A DNA stretch of 64,000 nucleotides, from the NCBI RefSeq assembly GCF_014645515.1, contig NZ_BMLW01000001.1, positions 310,001-374,000 of the forward strand, in the 5' to 3' direction. The first letter of the stretch is position 1. Each line of letters starts with the position of its first letter. Below are positions 24,881 through 33,858 of the stretch, piece after piece. The notes under the pieces are model-generated. The model was not told the DNA's origin. It saw only the letters and a program-made list of their open reading frames with translations, and made no database searches. Source of the DNA: Oceanobacillus neutriphilus (GTDB lineage: Bacteria > Bacillota > Bacilli > Bacillales > Amphibacillaceae). A program made the translations under genes and the position numbers.

Positions 24881-25927
24881 ATGGATAATGATAAATTTGA
24901 ATCCTATATTATTAAAAATTTCCCGATAAAGACCACAAAGGAGGTTGCTGAATATCTAAATGTAACCCCACATGTAATTCGATCTATTGCTAAAAAATAC
25001 AGCTTAAAAAAATCTGAAACACACCTTGCCAAACTGAAATTACAATTTGTTGAACACCGTCGAAAATGGTATGAAGCGAATATCCCTCTTTTTAAACCGA
25101 ATAAGATTCAAGAGCAAATTATTTTTGGAAGTTTGCTTGGTGATGGTTATATAAGCAAAGGAGCTCAACGAAGTAAAAATTTCTACTATCAAGAACATTT
25201 TGGAGAAAATCAACGTGAATATCGTTTTTGGAAATTGTCCCAACTAGAAAGCTTGGGTTTTGAAATTAATGGAAATTACCTGCGTTCACCCAGCCATCCT
25301 TTCTTTACCAAATTACATCAACTTCTTTATAATGGCAGTGAAAAAATATTGAAAAGAGAATTTCTTAGTAAATGTTTACATCCGGCTTTTTTAGCCTCCC
25401 TATACCTTGATGATGGAAGTTTAGTTCTATCTTATAATTATAATAAATCCAAGCATATCGTTTATTGCCATCCCAGCATCATATTATATACACTCAACTT
25501 TAACAAAGAAGAAAATCATCTTCTTGCATCTCACTTAAATCAAACATTTAACATCAACTTTGTTGTATCTGGGCACCCAGATGGAAAAGGTAGTCTGTTA
25601 AAAATGAATAAGGAGAAAGAAGTTCGGAAATTCCTCAGAGTTATAGAACCGTATTCTAAAGAAATACCTTCAATGCTTTATAAAACAAATATGGAAAACA
25701 AACTAAATGAGAAAACAGAAGAAATATATGAGAGGTATGGCAATGATGTCATAATTAAATTAAGCTCTTCAAACAGGAAAAAACTTTATTCAAATAAAGA
25801 AATAGAAACCATCATTCATTTGAAACGAACAGGCAGCACAGATCAAAATATTGCAGATAATTTGGGGAGAAGTTATTGGTCGGTGGTTTATAAAATTAGG
25901 GAACTGAGAAAGAATCGCCTGTTGTAA
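24881..25927 (+). CDS. Free-standing LAGLIDADG homing endonuclease
   Basis: 348 aa, ATG with GGGGGG-type SD. Two LAGLIDADG-type helices, IIFGSLLGDGYISKG (about residue 80) and LASLYLDDGSLVLSYN (about residue 165), make a single-chain two-motif enzyme. An N-terminal HTH (TTKEVAEYLNVTPHVIRSIA) and a C-terminal HTH (RTGSTDQNIADNLGRSYWSV) probably add DNA contacts. It is not inside an intron or intein: its frame is complete with its own start. It lies about 0.84 kb from the ORF-less group I intron in the flagellin gene, in the opposite orientation, so it is a candidate for mobilising that intron. Confidence 0.88.
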   Translation: MDNDKFESYIIKNFPIKTTKEVAEYLNVTPHVIRSIAKKYSLKKSETHLAKLKLQFVEHRRKWYEANIPLFKPNKIQEQIIFGSLLGDGYISKGAQRSKNFYYQEHFGENQREYRFWKLSQLESLGFEINGNYLRSPSHPFFTKLHQLLYNGSEKILKREFLSKCLHPAFLASLYLDDGSLVLSYNYNKSKHIVYCHPSIILYTLNFNKEENHLLASHLNQTFNINFVVSGHPDGKGSLLKMNKEKEVRKFLRVIEPYSKEIPSMLYKTNMENKLNEKTEEIYERYGNDVIIKLSSSNRKKLYSNKEIETIIHLKRTGSTDQNIADNLGRSYWSVVYKIRELRKNRLL

Positions 25928-26219
25928 CAAACTCTAAGACATAGAATTTGTTTATTCCTACTATAATACTGATCAGCTTAATATTTTCTAATAATTTGGC
26001 AGTAACTGCTCCTTCGATTATGCACTTTTCTATTTCTTCCCGAATAAAATAAGTCCTAATTCCATAGCGAGAATTATACCTATATAGTTAATTCGGGATT
26101 GTAATATATACTTACTAGCTTGTACGATTCAAATTATGCTTTTATACCCGGTAGTAAAATTCAATTATGTAGTAGAAACCGTTTCTATCAAGTATCAAGA
26201 AAACATATATTGATTTCCT

Positions 26220-26459
26220 TTAATGCACAAAGCCATTCAACTGCTTTTCTAATGATTGAATGTCATTTTTCAGTTTATTCAATTGAAAATTTAGCCTTCC
26301 AATTTCATCCGAAGTAAGTTCTTCTTCACAAGCATATTCAGCTATCTTTTTCATTTCATATAGTTTTATTTCCATTTTTTCTAAAATAGAATCCCGTTCC
26401 CTAAACCATTGGAGCTGTTCTTCAAGGTAACTTTTATACACTTGTTGTTTGTTTGTCAT
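26220..26459 (-). CDS. Small coiled-coil protein next to flagellin
   Basis: 79 aa, ATG 26459 with AAGGGGAT SD. Highly helical and charged (QQVYKSYLEEQLQWFRERDS, LNFQLNKLKNDIQSLEKQL), ending NGFVH. It follows the flagellin terminator in the same direction. Short coiled-coil proteins are common in flagellar clusters as chaperones or assembly factors, but I recognise no family, so the role is open. The 292 nt between the endonuclease stop and this gene hold nothing that I can identify. Confidence 0.6.
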   Translation of the reverse strand: MTNKQQVYKSYLEEQLQWFRERDSILEKMEIKLYEMKKIAEYACEEELTSDEIGRLNFQLNKLKNDIQSLEKQLNGFVH

Positions 26460-26680
26460 TGGTATCCCCTTATGTGAATAGACTTATATACTATATTTTA
26501 CGGCAAATAAATTTGGAAGGGAACGAGTCATTAAGCTAATTAAGATAACCCACGATTTCTTTTCAAATTTATATATTGGTCAAACAATACCTTTGAACTG
26601 TTGGGAAAACATGTATTACTGCAAAGAAATGTTATAGACATGCTTTCAGGTAATACACAAAATTACTGAATAACAGGTTT

Positions 26681-26717
26681 AAAAAAGGAACCCTAGAAAA
26701 TCCAGAGTTCCTTTTTT
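26681..26717 (-). terminator. Intrinsic terminator of the flagellin transcript
   Basis: Near-perfect AAAAAAGGAACYCT-type stem with its complement ending in CCTTTTTT; works in both directions. It is 6 nt past the stop codon of the flagellin 3' exon, showing that the transcript is designed to run through the intron. Confidence 0.85.
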
Positions 26718-26722
26718 AATTA

Positions 26723-26767
26723 TTATTGTAATAATTGTAAAACACCTTGTGGTACTTGGTTGGCTTG
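26723..26767 (-). CDS. hag: Flagellin 3' exon (spliced C-terminus)
   Basis: 15 codons encoding QANQVPQGVLQLLQ and a TAA stop. It has no start of its own. Joined to the upstream flagellin frame after codon GCT (ending at 27149) it gives MLAQANQVPQGVLQLLQ, the standard flagellin D0 ending. Codon phase, residue sequence and the terminator position all fit a 3' exon downstream of the group I intron. Confidence 0.88.
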   Translation of the reverse strand, partial: QANQVPQGVLQLLQ

Positions 26768-27148
26768 CTTTGCCGCTATGTCTTTCGATCATAGAATAGA
26801 CTATATCTTCACCCTTTATTATCAAAGGGGCTGGGCACTTCGAATGGAATTAATTCCACCCTACGAATCTCATTGCCTTTGTATTTACTACTTTAGGCAG
26901 TACATTCTAGTCGTTGAACCTTCACCAGACTTTCGTCACAGGTGCTTGGCTGCTGATTATCCATTGTTTCATTGCTTTGTTTTTCAAACCATTCCGTCTG
27001 CCGTTTCCAGCTCCGTTGTGGTACAAAACACTTTAGGAAGTTCCAGCAATTCACCCAGTTATTCTCTAATCTGTTACCAGATTAGACGCCCTCCCCATCA
27101 ACATTACTGTAAGAGTTGTAATACTCCTTGAGAAATTTGTTGGGATTG
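26768..27148 (-). ncRNA. Group I self-splicing intron in the flagellin gene
   Basis: 381 nt on the minus strand, no internal endonuclease. Core elements in order: P2 hairpin (27086-27065), P (AATTGCTGGAA, 27051-27041), Q (AATCAGCAGCCAAG, 26958-26945), R (GTTCAACGACTAGAATG, 26919-26903), S (AAGATATAGTC, 26809-26799), P9 hairpin (26794-26776). P and Q pair TGCTG/CAGCA (P4); R and S pair GACTA/TAGTC (P7). P1: exon GCU followed by intron C pairs with GGGC at 27091-27088, putting the U-G wobble at the 5' splice site; an outer helix UCCCAAC with GUUG..GGGG supports it. The intron ends with G 26768. Its first 45 nt are also in-frame coding sequence. Confidence 0.9.
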
Positions 27149-28150
27149 AGCTAACATAGATTGTGCCGCTTGTGAAAGGATGTTATTCTTCGTGAATTCC
27201 ATCATTTCCTTCGCCATATCAGTGTCCCTTATACGGGATTCTGCAGCTGTTAAGTTTTCTGCAGATGTACCTAGGTTATTGATAGTATGCTCTAAACGAT
27301 TTTGTACTGCACCTAGTTTAGAACGTTCAGCAGATACTGTATTAATCGCAGCATCGAGAGTAGTGATTGCTGAATCAGCTTGAGTACGGCTTGAAACATC
27401 AATACCTTTTACTCCAGTAGATCCGTCTGCAAGCGCCTTGCTAGATGCAAGAACTAAATTATTGTCATCATCATAGTATCCGGCTTGAGTTGCTGGCGAA
27501 CCAGGAGTTGTAACATTTCCATCTTCATCTGTTTCTTCCTCTACAGCGTCTTGAGCATCTCTCCAAGTACCTGTAACAGCATTGCTACCTTCACCAATGG
27601 TAATCTCAGAGCTAGTGTCTTCACCAGTTGTTTCGAATTTATCTCCAACTTTTAATGCTGAAGCAGACATGTCATTTACAGAAATACTAATATTTTGGCC
27701 AGTGTTTGCTCCAATTTGGAAAGTGGCACTGAAATCTCCTTTAAGTAAATCTTGTGTGTTAAATTGAGTGTCATTGGAGATACGAGAAATCTCTTCAGCT
27801 AATTGATCTACTTCTTTTTGAATTTCTGCACGATCTTCATCTGTATTTGTATCGTTGGAAGATTTAACAGCTAATTCACGCATACGTTGTAAAATATCAT
27901 GCGTTTCGTTTAAAGCACCTTCAGTTGTTTGGATTAAAGAGATACCATCCTGTGCGTTTACAGAAGCTTGCTCCAGCCCACGAATTTGCCCACGCATTTT
28001 TTCAGAGATTGCTAACCCGGCAGCGTCATCCCCAGCACGGTTAATTTGCATTCCTGAAGAAAGCTTTTCCAATGATCCCTGTACACCGTTTTGGTTCACA
28101 CCAAGCTGACGATGTGCGTTAATTGCGGAAATGTTGTGATTGATAATCAT
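27104..28150 (-). CDS. hag: Major flagellin (unspliced reading frame; 5' exon to 27149)
   Basis: 348 aa. N-terminal MIINHNISAINAHRQLGVNQ and [21 protein letters not shown]-terminal [20 protein letters not shown] and RIRDTDMAKEMMEFTKNNIL are classic flagellin D0/D1; the middle (about residues 170-245) is variable and acidic. Without splicing the tail reads QSQQISQGVLQLLQ; with splicing it is QANQVPQGVLQLLQ, the same length. Preceded by a perfect sigma-D promoter and a leader with CsrA-like sites. Secreted filament subunit. Confidence 0.96.
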   Translation of the reverse strand: MIINHNISAINAHRQLGVNQNGVQGSLEKLSSGMQINRAGDDAAGLAISEKMRGQIRGLEQASVNAQDGISLIQTTEGALNETHDILQRMRELAVKSSNDTNTDEDRAEIQKEVDQLAEEISRISNDTQFNTQDLLKGDFSATFQIGANTGQNISISVNDMSASALKVGDKFETTGEDTSSEITIGEGSNAVTGTWRDAQDAVEEETDEDGNVTTPGSPATQAGYYDDDNNLVLASSKALADGSTGVKGIDVSSRTQADSAITTLDAAINTVSAERSKLGAVQNRLEHTINNLGTSAENLTAAESRIRDTDMAKEMMEFTKNNILSQAAQSMLAQSQQISQGVLQLLQ

Positions 28151-28156
28151 AATTTC

Positions 28157-28198
28157 TTACCTCCATGTAATTTAAAATTTTTGAGCCACATCCATGTG
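28157..28198 (-). promoter_or_regulatory. Candidate CsrA-binding hairpins in the flagellin leader
   Basis: Two small hairpins present GGA in the loop: CACA-TGGA-TGTG (28198-28187) and TTAC-ATGGAG-GTAA (28170-28157). The second contains the GGAGG Shine-Dalgarno. B. subtilis hag mRNA is repressed by CsrA at two such leader sites, one over the SD, so the same control is inferred. Confidence 0.6.
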
Positions 28199-28288
28199 AT
28201 CTCATCTATATTAACCATTTAGGTCAATATCAAAATAAATATTTATCGTTAAGGCCCTAACGAATCATCCTTTGATGATCTATTTCTT

Positions 28289-28315
28289 ATATCGGCAACT
28301 GGGACAAATTGTTTA
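28289..28315 (-). promoter_or_regulatory. Sigma-D promoter of the major flagellin gene
   Basis: Minus strand TAAA (28315-28312), 15-nt spacer, GCCGATAT (28296-28289): an exact match to the Bacillus sigma-D consensus. It gives a leader of about 130 nt. The remaining sequence up to 28611 is AT-rich and holds nothing further that I recognise. Confidence 0.92.
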
Positions 28316-28611
28316 AGCTTTTTTTCTAATTTTTTTCTAATTTATTTTTCTTCATTTTTTATTGCGAAAAAATCTTCTATATCTCTATTAAAAATATGTA
28401 GTCTTCCTAATAAACACCTGCCTAAAAACACAAATCTCCCAAACTTAATTTAAATATTTAACTTACTATTAAATACTCCCTTCCCATAAATTACAACAGT
28501 TGATTTATTTTATTTTTCTCCCCTTTCCTGTTAAAATCATGCTAAGAGCCTTATCATATCTTTTTATGCCATATCCAACTTCTGTTTGATAATTGGAGAG
28601 GGCGTGAGAGT

Positions 28612-28788
28612 ATGTCGGAAATTAATAAATTGAACAAGCAGATTGAAGCGAAAAGAAAAGAAATGTATGCAGTTTATGAAAAAGATCCAAATGACCCAAA
28701 TTTATTGATAATATCACAGTCGCTGGATAACTTGCTAAATCAATTAGATCGGATTTCAAATAAAACTCCCATTCAACGGAAGATCTGA
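28612..28788 (+). CDS. Spo0E-like aspartyl-phosphate phosphatase
   Basis: 58 aa: MSEINKLNKQIEAKRKEMYA at the start, then LLIISQSLDNLLNQLDRI. The SQxLDxLL motif in the second of two helices is the signature of Spo0E-type phosphatases that dephosphorylate Spo0A-P, and the length is usual. ATG follows GGAGAGGGCGTGAGAG. Divergent from the flagellin gene. The 289 nt up to the next gene carry only the chemoreceptor terminator. Confidence 0.8.
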   Translation: MSEINKLNKQIEAKRKEMYAVYEKDPNDPNLLIISQSLDNLLNQLDRISNKTPIQRKI

Positions 28789-29016
28789 TAGCTTGATTAC
28801 AAATCTGCATGGTAATCGTTCCATTGCTGCGCATCTTGTAAAAACAAGACGATTGCTAAGCCATATAAGTAAAGATGCAAATGGATGATATGTATAGAAA
28901 GAGTAAGGCTGTACCCAATATTTTTTAAGCAGACAAATAAAATTGGTTTATTATGACATGAAAATGAATAAAAATTCAGTTATCGTTTGAATAAAAAAGA
29001 TGGAGTACTTATATAG

Positions 29017-29058
29017 AAAAAAGAAGAATCTTCCAACTAGTGAAGATTCTTCTTTTTT
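29017..29058 (-). terminator. Terminator after chemoreceptor 1
   Basis: Perfect 17-bp stem AAAAAAGAAGAATCTTC with its complement and an 8-nt loop; T-rich on both strands. 20 nt past the stop. Confidence 0.85.
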
Positions 29059-29077
29059 CTTTCATGCCTTATTTTGT

Positions 29078-31051
29078 TTAATATTTATATTCTGCAATTT
29101 TTGATGTTAATTCCTCTGCCATACTGGAGAGGGATTTTGCAGATGCTGAGATTTCCTCCATGGACGCGAGCTGCTCTTCCGTGGATGCTGCGACCTCTTC
29201 CGAAGATGAAGCATTATCTCTGGCGATAGAAGCCAGGTCATTTGCTGTTGCTGTTACCTGCTGGACTGCTGCAGACATCTGCTCGGAGATTGCCATTACC
29301 TCTTCCATCTGTGGTTTAATATCGCTGCTTGAACGCAGGATTTCTCCAAATTTATCAATAGCATCATAAGATACATCTAATCCATCATTTACATTGGCTG
29401 TCACTTCAGACATTTTCTCCACGGCTTTTTGAACATCGTCCTGGATACCATGGACAATCGAGCTGATTTCACCGGCTGAGTTTTTGGATTCCTCCGCTAA
29501 TTTACGAACCTCATCGGCTACAACTGCAAATCCTTTTCCATGCTCCCCGGCACGAGCCGCTTCAATCGCTGCGTTTAAGGCCAGAAGATTTGTCTGTTCA
29601 GAAATATCTGTAATAGCTTTTAAAATCGTGCTTACCTGCTTCGAGCGTTCCAATAAGGATGCGATATTCAAGTTTGTATTATCAACAGAAGACTGGATAG
29701 ATGTCATTTGGTTTAACGTATCGCTGACTGCTTTTCCTCCGACTTCTGCCTGTGTGCTCATTTGCGTCACCAATTCAGCTACATTTGTGGAGCTGTCAAC
29801 AATTCGGCCGACCCCTGTCGATACCTCTTCTAAGGAATTGGCACTTTCTTCTGTCCCGCTCAGCTGTTTTTCTGAGCTGGCGGATACCTCTTGAATAGCT
29901 AAGGATACTTGTTCCGATGAGCTCGTCATTTGGTCGGCATTCGCATTTAATTCCTCTGCCGATGCTGCAACCTGCTGCGCATTAAATTCGACATCCCGGA
30001 CAAGATTCTTTAAGCCCTCTTGCATTTCGTTAAAGGCCTGACCCAGCTCGCCGATTTCATCCTTTGTATTGATCTCAATAGAATGGGTTAAGTCACCGGT
30101 GCTGATAACTTTTGCATTTTCCTTTAATTTACGGATCGGGCGAGTGATGGAACGGATTAAGAACAGGATAATTAAAGTTCCAACCAATAGTGTTCCAACA
30201 ATAACCGTTATCATTATCGTTAAAGTGGATGCTGCTTCATCCTGAATTTCACTGTAATCAATTGTTCCTGCCAGCTTCCATCCGGATAAATCATTTGTGT
30301 CATAAACCATTATTTTCGATGAGTCATCATAGCTGTACTCATAGCTGCCTGTCCCATTATCGAACATTGTTCCCAGTGTACTGCTATCCGCTTCTTCTCC
30401 AGTTTCAAAGGTTGGATGGTAGACATATTTCTGCTGCTTATCCAGAATAATCGCATAGCCATTTTTACCGACTGAAACTTCTGATGCCATCTGCTGGATA
30501 AAATCGACGTACAGGCTGACTCCCATAACCCCAGATCCGTCGTCCAGTGTTTTCGTAATACTTACTACAGTTCCTGTTCCACTTGCACTTTCAAATGGTT
30601 CTGAAATCTGTACCTCTCCCGGATTATCCACAGCATTGATAAACCAGCCGCGTTCGGTTGCATCAAATCCTTCCGGTAATTCAGAAACAGGCTGCCTATA
30701 GAATAGATCACCGTCATTGGAAGCCATATATACCTCGGAAACTCCCTCGTTCATTTCCTTATATTGACCCAATACTTGTTCTAATGTCTCTTCATCATCA
30801 TCTATTTGCCCACTGTTAAATTGTGCTGCAAATGTATTCAAATCATTTATTTTTAATTCCAATGCGTTGTCAACTGTCTGGTTCAGCAAAGCAGTTATAT
30901 CTTCTACCTGCTCTGTTTTTTGATCCTCCAAAGTATCGATAGAGCTGAAATATGTAATTGCTCCAATTATTAAGCTTGGAACTAATAACATTAAAAAGAA
31001 GGATAATACTAATTTAAATCGAATTCCTTTTGGTCTCATTATTTTTTTCAC
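29078..31051 (-). CDS. Methyl-accepting chemotaxis protein 1
   Basis: 657 aa. TM1 about residues 14-34, extracellular dCache about 50-270, TM2 about 283-303, HAMP, then the long signalling helix hairpin with tip [20 protein letters not shown]. The ligand pocket differs from its two neighbours: ERGWFINA instead of [12 protein letters not shown] instead of NPY/DPY, and GVMGVSLYV instead of GxxGIDVS, so the amino-acid motif of dCache receptors is broken. No CheR pentapeptide at the C-terminus (ends IAEYKY). First of three tandem receptors. Confidence 0.95.
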   Translation of the reverse strand: MKKIMRPKGIRFKLVLSFFLMLLVPSLIIGAITYFSSIDTLEDQKTEQVEDITALLNQTVDNALELKINDLNTFAAQFNSGQIDDDEETLEQVLGQYKEMNEGVSEVYMASNDGDLFYRQPVSELPEGFDATERGWFINAVDNPGEVQISEPFESASGTGTVVSITKTLDDGSGVMGVSLYVDFIQQMASEVSVGKNGYAIILDKQQKYVYHPTFETGEEADSSTLGTMFDNGTGSYEYSYDDSSKIMVYDTNDLSGWKLAGTIDYSEIQDEAASTLTIMITVIVGTLLVGTLIILFLIRSITRPIRKLKENAKVISTGDLTHSIEINTKDEIGELGQAFNEMQEGLKNLVRDVEFNAQQVAASAEELNANADQMTSSSEQVSLAIQEVSASSEKQLSGTEESANSLEEVSTGVGRIVDSSTNVAELVTQMSTQAEVGGKAVSDTLNQMTSIQSSVDNTNLNIASLLERSKQVSTILKAITDISEQTNLLALNAAIEAARAGEHGKGFAVVADEVRKLAEESKNSAGEISSIVHGIQDDVQKAVEKMSEVTANVNDGLDVSYDAIDKFGEILRSSSDIKPQMEEVMAISEQMSAAVQQVTATANDLASIARDNASSSEEVAASTEEQLASMEEISASAKSLSSMAEELTSKIAEYKY

Positions 31052-31115
31052 AACTGAATCTCCCTTGCTGCTATATTTGATTTTTACGATTAAAATGGTA
31101 AGAGAAAAATTATTA

Positions 31116-31141
31116 ATATCGATATATTTGCTTTCTCTTTA
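31116..31141 (-). promoter_or_regulatory. Sigma-D-like promoter of chemoreceptor 1
   Basis: Minus strand TAAA (31141-31138), 14-nt spacer, ATCGATAT (31123-31116): the last six bases match GCCGATAT; the spacer is one short. Apart from this and the terminator of receptor 2, the 414-nt gap 31052-31466 shows nothing. Confidence 0.5.
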
Positions 31142-31410
31142 ACAGTTTATTTAAAATAGGTCAATATACCCACTAAATAAGCATGCAGTAGCCGTTAATG
31201 ATTCACTCCTTTTTCCGCTAAATACAGTACTCACCCTTAAAAATTCATACTTTATATTTATCGGATGATTTTTCATAATATAAATACATTCAGTTTATTT
31301 TAAAACTTTCATTCTATTTAAAACTATTAACCCGTGATTAAATACCTATATATAGAAAAACTGCTGATAACGAAGCTCTTTCATTTATCTAAAATGAATC
31401 CTTTTTCCAT

Positions 31411-31450
31411 AAAAAATACAGCAATGAGTATTTTCACTGCTGCATTTTTT
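31411..31450 (-). terminator. Terminator after chemoreceptor 2
   Basis: Stem AAAAAATACAGCA with TGCTGCATTTTTT (one mismatch), 14-nt loop, A/T tracts on both flanks, 17 nt past the stop. Confidence 0.75.
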
Positions 31451-31466
31451 ATACATTCATCCTGGT

Positions 31467-33437
31467 TCAATATTTATATTTTGATATTTTCTCTGACAGA
31501 TCTTCAGCCATGGATGACAAAGATTTCGCAGATGCAGAGATCTCTTCCATAGATGCAAGCTGTTCTTCAGAGGAGGCTGCTACTTCCTGTGAAGATGCTG
31601 CATTATTACGGGCAATGGATGCTAAATCGCTTACTGTTTCTGTTAATTGTCCTACAGCTGCAGCCATTTGTTCAGAGATGGATGTGACTTCTTCCATTTG
31701 CGGTTTTATACTCTCACTGGAACGCATGATTTCCCCAAATTTATCAATCGCATCATAGGAAACATCGAGGCCACTGTTTACATTAGATGTTACCTGTCCC
31801 ATTTTATCGACCGCATTCTCTACATCCGTTTGAATGCCGACGATAATATCTCTGATCTGTGTAGCTGAAAGCTTGGACTGTTCCGCAAGCTTCCGGACTT
31901 CATCTGCCACAACCGCAAACCCTTTTCCATGCTCTCCGGCGCGTGCTGCTTCAATCGCCGCATTTAATGCTAAGAGGTTGGTCTGCTCAGATATATCTGT
32001 AATTGCATTTAAAATTGTGCTGACCTGTTTCGAGCGCTCCAATAGGGATGAAATATTTTCATTGGTATTCTCAACAGATGACTGAATCGAGGTCATCTGA
32101 TTCAGTGTATTACTTACTGCCTGTCCGCCCACTTCTGCCTGGGTATTCATTTTTTCAACCAGTTCCGTTACTTGGGTGGAGCTTTCCACTACTCTGCCGA
32201 CGCCTGTTGATACCTCTTCCAGCGAATGAACACCGTCCTCTGTTCCGCTTAACTGATGCTCCGCACTGGAGGATACTTCCTGGATTGCCAGAGATACCTG
32301 CTCCGAAGAACTTGTCATCTGGTCTGCATTTGCATTTAATTCTTCAGCAGACGCGGCAACCTGTTGTGCATTTAATTCCACATCCCTGACTAGTTCCCGC
32401 AAGCTTTCTCCCATTTTATTAAAAGCTGTACCTAACTGCCCAATCTCATCATTTGTTTTGACTTCTACCGATTGTGTTAAGTCTCCCGTACTGATGATTT
32501 CTGCTTTTTCTCTTATTTCTTTAATTGGCCGGATAACAGAACGGATCAGCAGCAAAATGACGCCAATCCCCAGAATTAAAGTAAGAGACAGAACTACAAT
32601 AAGTGTTGACGTAATAGACTTCGCTGTTGATTGCACTTCACTATAATCAATCGTCCCGGCAATCTTCCAGCCAGTCATGTTGTTCGTAGTATAAACCATT
32701 AATTTAGATGTATTATTATACTTATATTCAAAACTGCCGGCATCCTTACCATACATTTTTTGATAAAAAGCCTGCCCGGCTTCTTCCCCAACTTCCATTT
32801 CCGGATGATAGATAACATTTTGATTTGTATCCAACAAAATAGTATATCCATCATCTCCTATGCTCACCTCTGATGCAAGACTCTGAATAAAATCGGTAGA
32901 TACATCAATTCCTACAACCCCTGAGCCATCTTCCAGGGTTTTTGATACACTGACTCCAATTGCTCCATCACCGCTTGCTGAAACATAAGGGTTGGAAACA
33001 ATGACTTCACCGGGATTGGCCATTGCTTCTTTGTACCAATCACGTTCTCTTGGATCATAATCATCTGCCACTTCAAGTTCTGGCTGATTAAAGAACTCTC
33101 CGTCCGGTGTTCCAACATAAATTTCAGTAACCTCATTATGCAGCCGGATATATTGAGAAAATACCCGGTTTAATTCATCTGGATCATTAATTTGTTCTGC
33201 TGTAATCATTTCGGACATGACATCTGCATCATTCTTTTTTAATTCAAACTGGTTATCAATTGTTTGGTCCATCATGGTGTTTAATTCTTCTACCTGGTTC
33301 ATTTGTTGATTTTCTACAGTGTTTATGGAACTGAAATACGTGATAACTCCAATAATAATCCCTGGTAGTAATAAAATTAAGAAAAAAGATAAAACTAATT
33401 TAAACCGTATGCCTTTCGCTTTAAATATTTTTTTCAT
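31467..33437 (-). CDS. Methyl-accepting chemotaxis protein 2
   Basis: 656 aa from ATG 33437 ([20 protein letters not shown]), seven bases after AGGAGAG; a TTG two codons upstream is too close. Same layout as receptor 1. The dCache domain keeps the amino-acid receptor pattern: [32 protein letters not shown], as in B. subtilis McpB-type amino-acid receptors. Its signalling half is nearly identical to receptors 1 and 3. Likely senses an amino acid; the ligand is not predictable. Confidence 0.95.
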   Translation of the reverse strand: MKKIFKAKGIRFKLVLSFFLILLLPGIIIGVITYFSSINTVENQQMNQVEELNTMMDQTIDNQFELKKNDADVMSEMITAEQINDPDELNRVFSQYIRLHNEVTEIYVGTPDGEFFNQPELEVADDYDPRERDWYKEAMANPGEVIVSNPYVSASGDGAIGVSVSKTLEDGSGVVGIDVSTDFIQSLASEVSIGDDGYTILLDTNQNVIYHPEMEVGEEAGQAFYQKMYGKDAGSFEYKYNNTSKLMVYTTNNMTGWKIAGTIDYSEVQSTAKSITSTLIVVLSLTLILGIGVILLLIRSVIRPIKEIREKAEIISTGDLTQSVEVKTNDEIGQLGTAFNKMGESLRELVRDVELNAQQVAASAEELNANADQMTSSSEQVSLAIQEVSSSAEHQLSGTEDGVHSLEEVSTGVGRVVESSTQVTELVEKMNTQAEVGGQAVSNTLNQMTSIQSSVENTNENISSLLERSKQVSTILNAITDISEQTNLLALNAAIEAARAGEHGKGFAVVADEVRKLAEQSKLSATQIRDIIVGIQTDVENAVDKMGQVTSNVNSGLDVSYDAIDKFGEIMRSSESIKPQMEEVTSISEQMAAAVGQLTETVSDLASIARNNAASSQEVAASSEEQLASMEEISASAKSLSSMAEDLSEKISKYKY

Positions 33438-33802
33438 TATCAATCTCTCCTAAATAGATCAATTTTTACTAATCTTATGTTTGTAACGTAGAGAGAAGCT
33501 GTTAAATCTAATCTGACAAGATTCAGGGTTATCTTAAGCTTATCTGCCCCAATAAAATGTTATATATTTATATCCGCAATAAATAATTCATATGCACTAC
33601 TTTATAACGAGTATAAAGACATCCCTTCACCAATTAATAAGTACAATTTCTCACTACTATTTATATCGGACCATTCTCAAATTTCTAAAGGTTTTTCAAT
33701 TTATTTTGATGTCAATCTATTATTTTTTACTAGCTTCTATCCAGAGGAAAATAAAAAATCCTTCAACAGGAAGTTTACGAATATTATTTGTAACAAAACA
33801 AA

Positions 33803-33830
33803 TACAGCAGTAATTATGCTTACTGCTGTA
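33803..33830 (-). terminator. Terminator after chemoreceptor 3
   Basis: Stem TACAGCAGTAA/TTACTGCTGTA with a 6-nt loop followed on the minus strand by TTTGTTTTG. The rest of the 421-nt gap 33438-33858 is AT-rich with no recognised element; GCGGATAT near 33576 is a weak sigma-D -10 candidate without a -35. Confidence 0.75.
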
Positions 33831-33858
33831 CTTCTTTCATAAGATCCTCGATCTTGTA

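Noticed and set aside
26760-27131. Plus-strand frame of 123 codons antisense to the flagellin end
   Set aside because: It lies fully over the group I intron core on the other strand, has no SD, and its composition is not protein-like.
27111-27131. Alternative 5' splice sites after CTCTT (27111) or TCT (27131)
   Set aside because: Each can make a 5-bp P1, but the first breaks the frame into the known tail and the second adds seven residues; GCT at 27149 gives both P1 with flanking pairs and the standard protein.
27104-27180. Idea that the flagellin gene simply ends at 27104 and the downstream QANQVPQGVLQLLQ text is a decayed second flagellin
   Set aside because: Group I core elements, P1 pairing and the exact in-frame join to the downstream tail explain both copies; the downstream copy has no other flagellin sequence attached and is followed directly by the terminator.
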